Below, one piece after another: positions 29,743 to 32,850 of a stretch of 32,850 bases of DNA. This DNA comes from Chloroflexota bacterium (GTDB lineage Bacteria; Chloroflexota; Limnocylindria; Limnocylindrales; CSP1-4). The translations under genes and the position numbers were made by a program. The DNA is taken from positions 114,531 through 147,380 of the forward strand of contig PLLE01000043.1 of NCBI GenBank assembly GCA_003141245.1. The letters are read 5' to 3'. Each line of letters starts with the position of its first letter. Within the stretch, counting starts at the first letter, position 1. The notes beneath the pieces are model-generated. The model made no database searches, had not been told where the DNA came from, and worked only from the letters and a program-made list of their open reading frames with translations.

Positions 29743-30849
29743 CTATCGAAGTCTTAGTTCCCCTTCTTCGAAGATGACGCCCACTGGCTCAAGGACGACG
29801 CTGCGTGGGCCTTCCTGCACATGACCGCTGAGGCATGCCTTGTAGCCCTGCTCTGTGGCAACCGCGACCGCGCCCTCTCCCTCGCCCCGAGGGCAGAACA
29901 GCGCGAAGCCGGCGCCCATGTTGAGGGTTCCGTAGGCCTCGGCAGGGGAAAGAGCGAGCACGTCGGTGATGTAGGAGAAGACCTCCGGCACCGGTGGCAA
30001 CCGCTTCACCCGGTAGGTCAGCTGCCGGTCCGCACGCATCAGCTTGCGCAGGCCGTGCCCGGTAATGGGGGTGGCGTACGACAAGGGAGTGCCGGCGGCA
30101 TAGAGAGCCTCGACGAGCCTCACGTAGATGGCGCTAGGGGTCAGCAGTGCATCGCCTAGCGTCTGCCCGCTCGGCAGCTTCTGCTCCAAGCCCCCGGCCC
30201 GCCGCGCCGCCTCGCGAGCCAGAGAAGCTCCGTTGGTGTGCAGGCCGGTGCTTGCCACCAGGACGATGTCGTCGCCCGGCTGCAAACGGTCTCCAAGCAG
30301 CGGTGGCCGGCCGGCTGGGATGATCCCCACCGCGCAGCCCGCCAGGTCGATCTCACCGGGCTCCACCACGCCGCTGAGCATCGGCGATTCGCCACCGCCC
30401 CAAACGGCACCGGAGTCCTCGCAGCCACGGCGCCACCCACTCACCAGGGCATCGAACCGACCTGGGGCGGCATACCAGTCGGGCGAGCCTGTGGCGAAGT
30501 AGGCGCTCATCATGAGCGGCAGAGCTCCGACGGCACACAAGTCGTTGACGATAGCGGCGACGGTGTCGTAGCCGATCCAGTCGAAGCGGTTGACGCCAGT
30601 GGCCGCCTCGTACTCACGGGCGAGGATCGACTTGGTCCCCAGGCATTCGATGACTAGGGCGAGTTGTTGCCCTCCGAGGCTCATCACGAAGGCGGGCTCG
30701 CCGCGGGAAGCGTCCACCGCCTCGGCGCCGCGGGCGGCGGCAAGCGCCGACGTGCCGAGAGCGGCCATGATGGCCTGTCGTTTGCTAGCGTCGAGCAGGT
30801 CGTAGTCCACGCCGACGGACCGGTAAGTGGTGGTGTCGTGCTCAGTCAT
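29743..30849 (-). CDS. Divergent PurM/AIR-synthase-like protein
   Basis: The product has 368 residues, close to PurM length. PurM-like features are YRSVGVDYDLLDASKRQ at the N-terminus, LGTKS (70-74), GYDTVAAIVNDLCAVGALPLMMSAYFATG (93-121), GGGESPMLSGVVEPGEIDLAGCAVGII and TGLHTNGASLAREA, then ITGHGLRKLMR. The usual DGVGTK is changed to ECLGTK and AHITGGG to PITGHG, so it differs at nucleotide-binding positions from housekeeping PurM. It may be a paralogue with a changed substrate. No other purine gene is nearby; the neighbours are HAD phosphatases and a recombinase remnant. The ATG at 30849 has no obvious ribosome-binding site. Confidence 0.82.
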   Translation of the reverse strand: MTEHDTTTYRSVGVDYDLLDASKRQAIMAALGTSALAAARGAEAVDASRGEPAFVMSLGGQQLALVIECLGTKSILAREYEAATGVNRFDWIGYDTVAAIVNDLCAVGALPLMMSAYFATGSPDWYAAPGRFDALVSGWRRGCEDSGAVWGGGESPMLSGVVEPGEIDLAGCAVGIIPAGRPPLLGDRLQPGDDIVLVASTGLHTNGASLAREAARRAGGLEQKLPSGQTLGDALLTPSAIYVRLVEALYAAGTPLSYATPITGHGLRKLMRADRQLTYRVKRLPPVPEVFSYITDVLALSPAEAYGTLNMGAGFALFCPRGEGEGAVAVATEQGYKACLSGHVQEGPRSVVLEPVGVIFEEGELRLR

Positions 30850-31819
30850 GCGGGAGTCACCGCGGTCCGGGCACTGGCAGGCGGGCGGCGCATATGCGTC
30901 ATCAGAAATCCTTCAGTCCAACGGTGTGGGCACTCGTCGGTTGCCATTGTTACGCATCAGGGCTGTCAGCAAGGGTCGGATCTTGCTCGCAGTGGTGCTG
31001 CACGAGAAGCACACCCAGAAGACCCCGAAACCCGTGATCGATCTGGCGAAGGATCGGCCTGACAGGTGGCGCGCCCAGTGACGCTTGTGCGCCACAGCCG
31101 GTTGGTTAACTCGCCTCCGATCGGAAGGAATCGGACGATGAGCTCGTCCTGGCACGCTGCATAGACCACGGGCGCGTCGTCTGGCTCCCACGCCCGCAGC
31201 CTCACCACACCATCGGTCAGCACCACCGGCTGTTCGCCCACAATCGCCCCTCCCGCACGGTCCCGCTTGCTGCGGCTCTGGTCCCACTGTGGGCGAGCTC
31301 GCCGACTAGCGCAAGTCCTGTCAACCCCCAGCGTCTCATAACCTTGCCCGCAGCTCGTGGCCCACCATGGTCCCTTCCGCGGTCAGTCCTGGGAGCAGGA
31401 ATAGCGAGAATACAGAGAAGATGGGCGAGACGATGACCACGTCGTGGCGCTCTAGAGACAGCACGCTCGCCAACGCCGGTGCCATCTCATCGGGTCGGGG
31501 CGAGAGGACTCAGCCCGACACTATGCGGGTGAAGGTCCGAGTCACGACGGCGGATACCCTGGAGCGGCGGACGTCCGGTCGACGGGTCAGTTAGCCCAAC
31601 CGAGGCACGGAGGATACCGTGCGCGCTCGGCTGGCGGAGCGCCGCTTTACAACTACCAGGCTGCTGGCACTTCCGCTCGTTGAGACGTCGCCTGTCTAGG
31701 GCCTGCGCACCAGCGCGTTCGGCCATTACCCTCGAGTAGGCTGAGCTGGGTCGGCCCGCACACCATGAGCAGGTAGTGACAAGCCTGGCACAGGAGACAT
31801 CGACCTCCGCTGACCCAGT
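30850..31819. other. Gene-poor stretch in the accessory region
   Basis: Apart from the acetyltransferase fragment at 31120-31241, I find no convincing coding region in this ~970-base stretch. Short open frames lack family features and ribosome-binding sites. It looks like decayed island DNA. Confidence 0.5.
31120..31241 (-). pseudogene. GNAT acetyltransferase N-terminal fragment
   Basis: From a GTG at 31241, with GGGAGG eight to ten bases upstream, the frame reads LTDGVVRLRAWEPDDAPVVY and AACQDELIVRFLPI. This is the typical first strand and helix of RimJ/RimL-type acetyltransferases. After about 40 residues the similarity ends and the frame continues as Arg/Ser-rich nonsense to a stop at 30966. 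The acetyl-CoA-binding part is missing from the surroundings, so this is a remnant. Confidence 0.55.
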
Positions 31820-32707
31820 TCAGGCCCTACGTCGCCGGTTGGCCGGAGCCCGAACTACGTCGCCTGACAGGTAGGAAGCCAACCACTCCGCGACGCCTTC
31901 AGCCGAGTTCGCACCAATCACCTCCGTCGCGGCCTGCTTCACCTCGGGAGCGGCGTTTGCCACGGCGAGGGATATGTCTGCAACGGCGAACATCGGGAGG
32001 TCACCGTGGTTGTCTCCAAAGCAGACCAGCCGATCGGCGCCGACCTCCTGGCGCACCGTGTCCAGCGCGACGCCCTTGGTGCCTTTCAAGGAGGTCAGTT
32101 CAAGCCAGTACTCGCCTGGCGTGTAGACATCCTCGCCGAACACTGCGTGGCAGTCGGCCAGATCAGCCGCGAGGCCGTCGCGAAACGTCTGCAACGCACC
32201 AGGCTCACCGATGACGGAGATGCAGAAGACGTTGGCGGGGTCGATCTGGGTCCATTCACCGAGCGGGAATAGCCGCGGGTCGTTGCTCCAGCGCTCGACT
32301 GGCCCGGGGCCGCGGCGGGCGAGCCAGCAAACCCGGTCCCGGCCGGCGTGGATGGCGTAGAGGATCAGATGGAGCGACCCCTCAGGTGCCGCCGCGTGTT
32401 GTACGGCGTCGACCACCTTGGTGGGAAGCGTGGCAGCAGCACGAGGTGTCCCGGAACCGGGGTCGACGATGATCGCCCCGCCGTACGTTATGACTGGTAG
32501 TTCAAGGTCAAGGCGGGCGGTCACCGGAGACGACCGGGTGTAGGACCGGGCGGTGGCGTAGGTGAAGAGGCCGCCCATGGAGATCAGTTCGTTGACTACG
32601 CGAACCGTCCTGTCGCCCAACGAGCCGTCAGGGCGTAGCAGCGTCCCATCAAGGTCAGAAACAAACAGGGTGCGCGAGATTGAGGCCTTCAACCCGGACA
32701 CGTTCAA
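31820..32707 (-). CDS. HAD-superfamily hydrolase, subclass IIB (Cof-type)
   Basis: The product has 295 residues from a TTG at 32707; a GTG at 32701 is also possible. Motif I is LFVSDLDGTLLRPDG (D18, D20), motif II is FTYATARSY (threonine), the lysine lies in SLKGTKGVALDTV and motif IV is CFGDNHGDLPMFAVAD. The large cap between motifs II and III is the C2B type of Cof/YbiV sugar-phosphate phosphatases. It has an unusual stretch LYAIHAGRDRVCWLARRGPGPVERW. It is the second HAD phosphatase in this accessory block, but of a different subclass from the one at 28441. Confidence 0.88.
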   Translation of the reverse strand: MNVSGLKASISRTLFVSDLDGTLLRPDGSLGDRTVRVVNELISMGGLFTYATARSYTRSSPVTARLDLELPVITYGGAIIVDPGSGTPRAAATLPTKVVDAVQHAAAPEGSLHLILYAIHAGRDRVCWLARRGPGPVERWSNDPRLFPLGEWTQIDPANVFCISVIGEPGALQTFRDGLAADLADCHAVFGEDVYTPGEYWLELTSLKGTKGVALDTVRQEVGADRLVCFGDNHGDLPMFAVADISLAVANAAPEVKQAATEVIGANSAEGVAEWLASYLSGDVVRAPANRRRRA

Positions 32708-32850
32708 TACGGCATCTGAACGCCCATAGGGTATCTGAACCTGGCAGATTATCTTGCTGTCGCCCGCCAGCTTGATGGGATCGCCCGAGGCTGTAGTAGC
32801 CGTAGGTGAAGCCGTGAGTATTGCCGTGGGCCGGCTGCTCCGCGCCGTGT
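32708..32850. other. Upstream region of the last HAD gene
   Basis: On the minus strand TTCAGAT occurs twice, 18 bases apart, and TATTGA lies close to the start codons; these may belong to the promoter. No gene is visible up to the window edge. Confidence 0.3.

Noticed and set aside
31367-31594. A 75-residue plus-strand protein in the gene-poor stretch
   Set aside because: There is no ribosome-binding site, hydrophobic core or family pattern; Ser/Arg/Thr-rich composition suggests a chance frame.

Overview
The window is 32,850 bases of high-GC, gene-dense bacterial DNA. It has short intergenic gaps, many ATGA or GTGA stop/start overlaps, several GTG/TTG starts and several genes that look leaderless. 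The gene set fits a high-GC monoderm-like bacterium: lipoprotein PstS, twin Amt transporters, a DUF5679-type zinc protein, a CYTH-CHAD protein and DUF47. Chloroflexota (Limnocylindria-like) or Actinomycetota are the best guesses; this is inference, because no rRNA or other phylogenetic marker is present.

Layout. 1-1772: a 5'-truncated GAF/histidine kinase followed by an OmpR-type response regulator. 1910-5266: a nitrogen block on the minus strand with two tandem ammonium transporters and a 26-residue single-span membrane protein. All three genes have their own promoter, built to one plan: five GNNAC boxes at exact 11-bp spacing, then TGATT, then a TANNCT -10 box at a fixed distance. 5267-5708 is mostly non-coding with small tandem repeats. 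5709-9620: a small Cys/His-rich protein, argininosuccinate lyase, an MFS transporter, and a divergent DNA-ligase-like protein that has lost its catalytic lysine. 9635-12753: a NatA/NatB-like ABC exporter ending in a 46-bp tandem duplication, then an XRE regulator with a small membrane protein behind a double palindromic operator. 12808-16229: a P-type cation ATPase, a DUF971 protein and a YbjQ-family protein.

16345-28147 is a phosphate and polyphosphate block: polyphosphate kinase, a CYTH-CHAD protein and a SixA-like phosphatase; then a lysine-rich DUF5679-like protein, a PhoR-like kinase (minus strand), a DUF47 protein, and the pstSCAB-phoU operon behind a three-unit Pho-box-like repeat. Uptake (Pst), its signalling (PhoR/PhoU) and intracellular storage (PPK, CHAD) are physically linked here.

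28148-32850 looks like an accessory region. It begins with the 3' end of a tRNA without its body, and carries a frameshifted, truncated tyrosine recombinase, a GNAT fragment, two HAD phosphatases and a divergent PurM-like enzyme, with long gene-poor stretches. This is what an old integrated element or decaying genomic island looks like.

The strongest candidate for something undescribed is the three-promoter 11-bp repeat regulon at 2177-5266, including the tiny membrane protein it controls.
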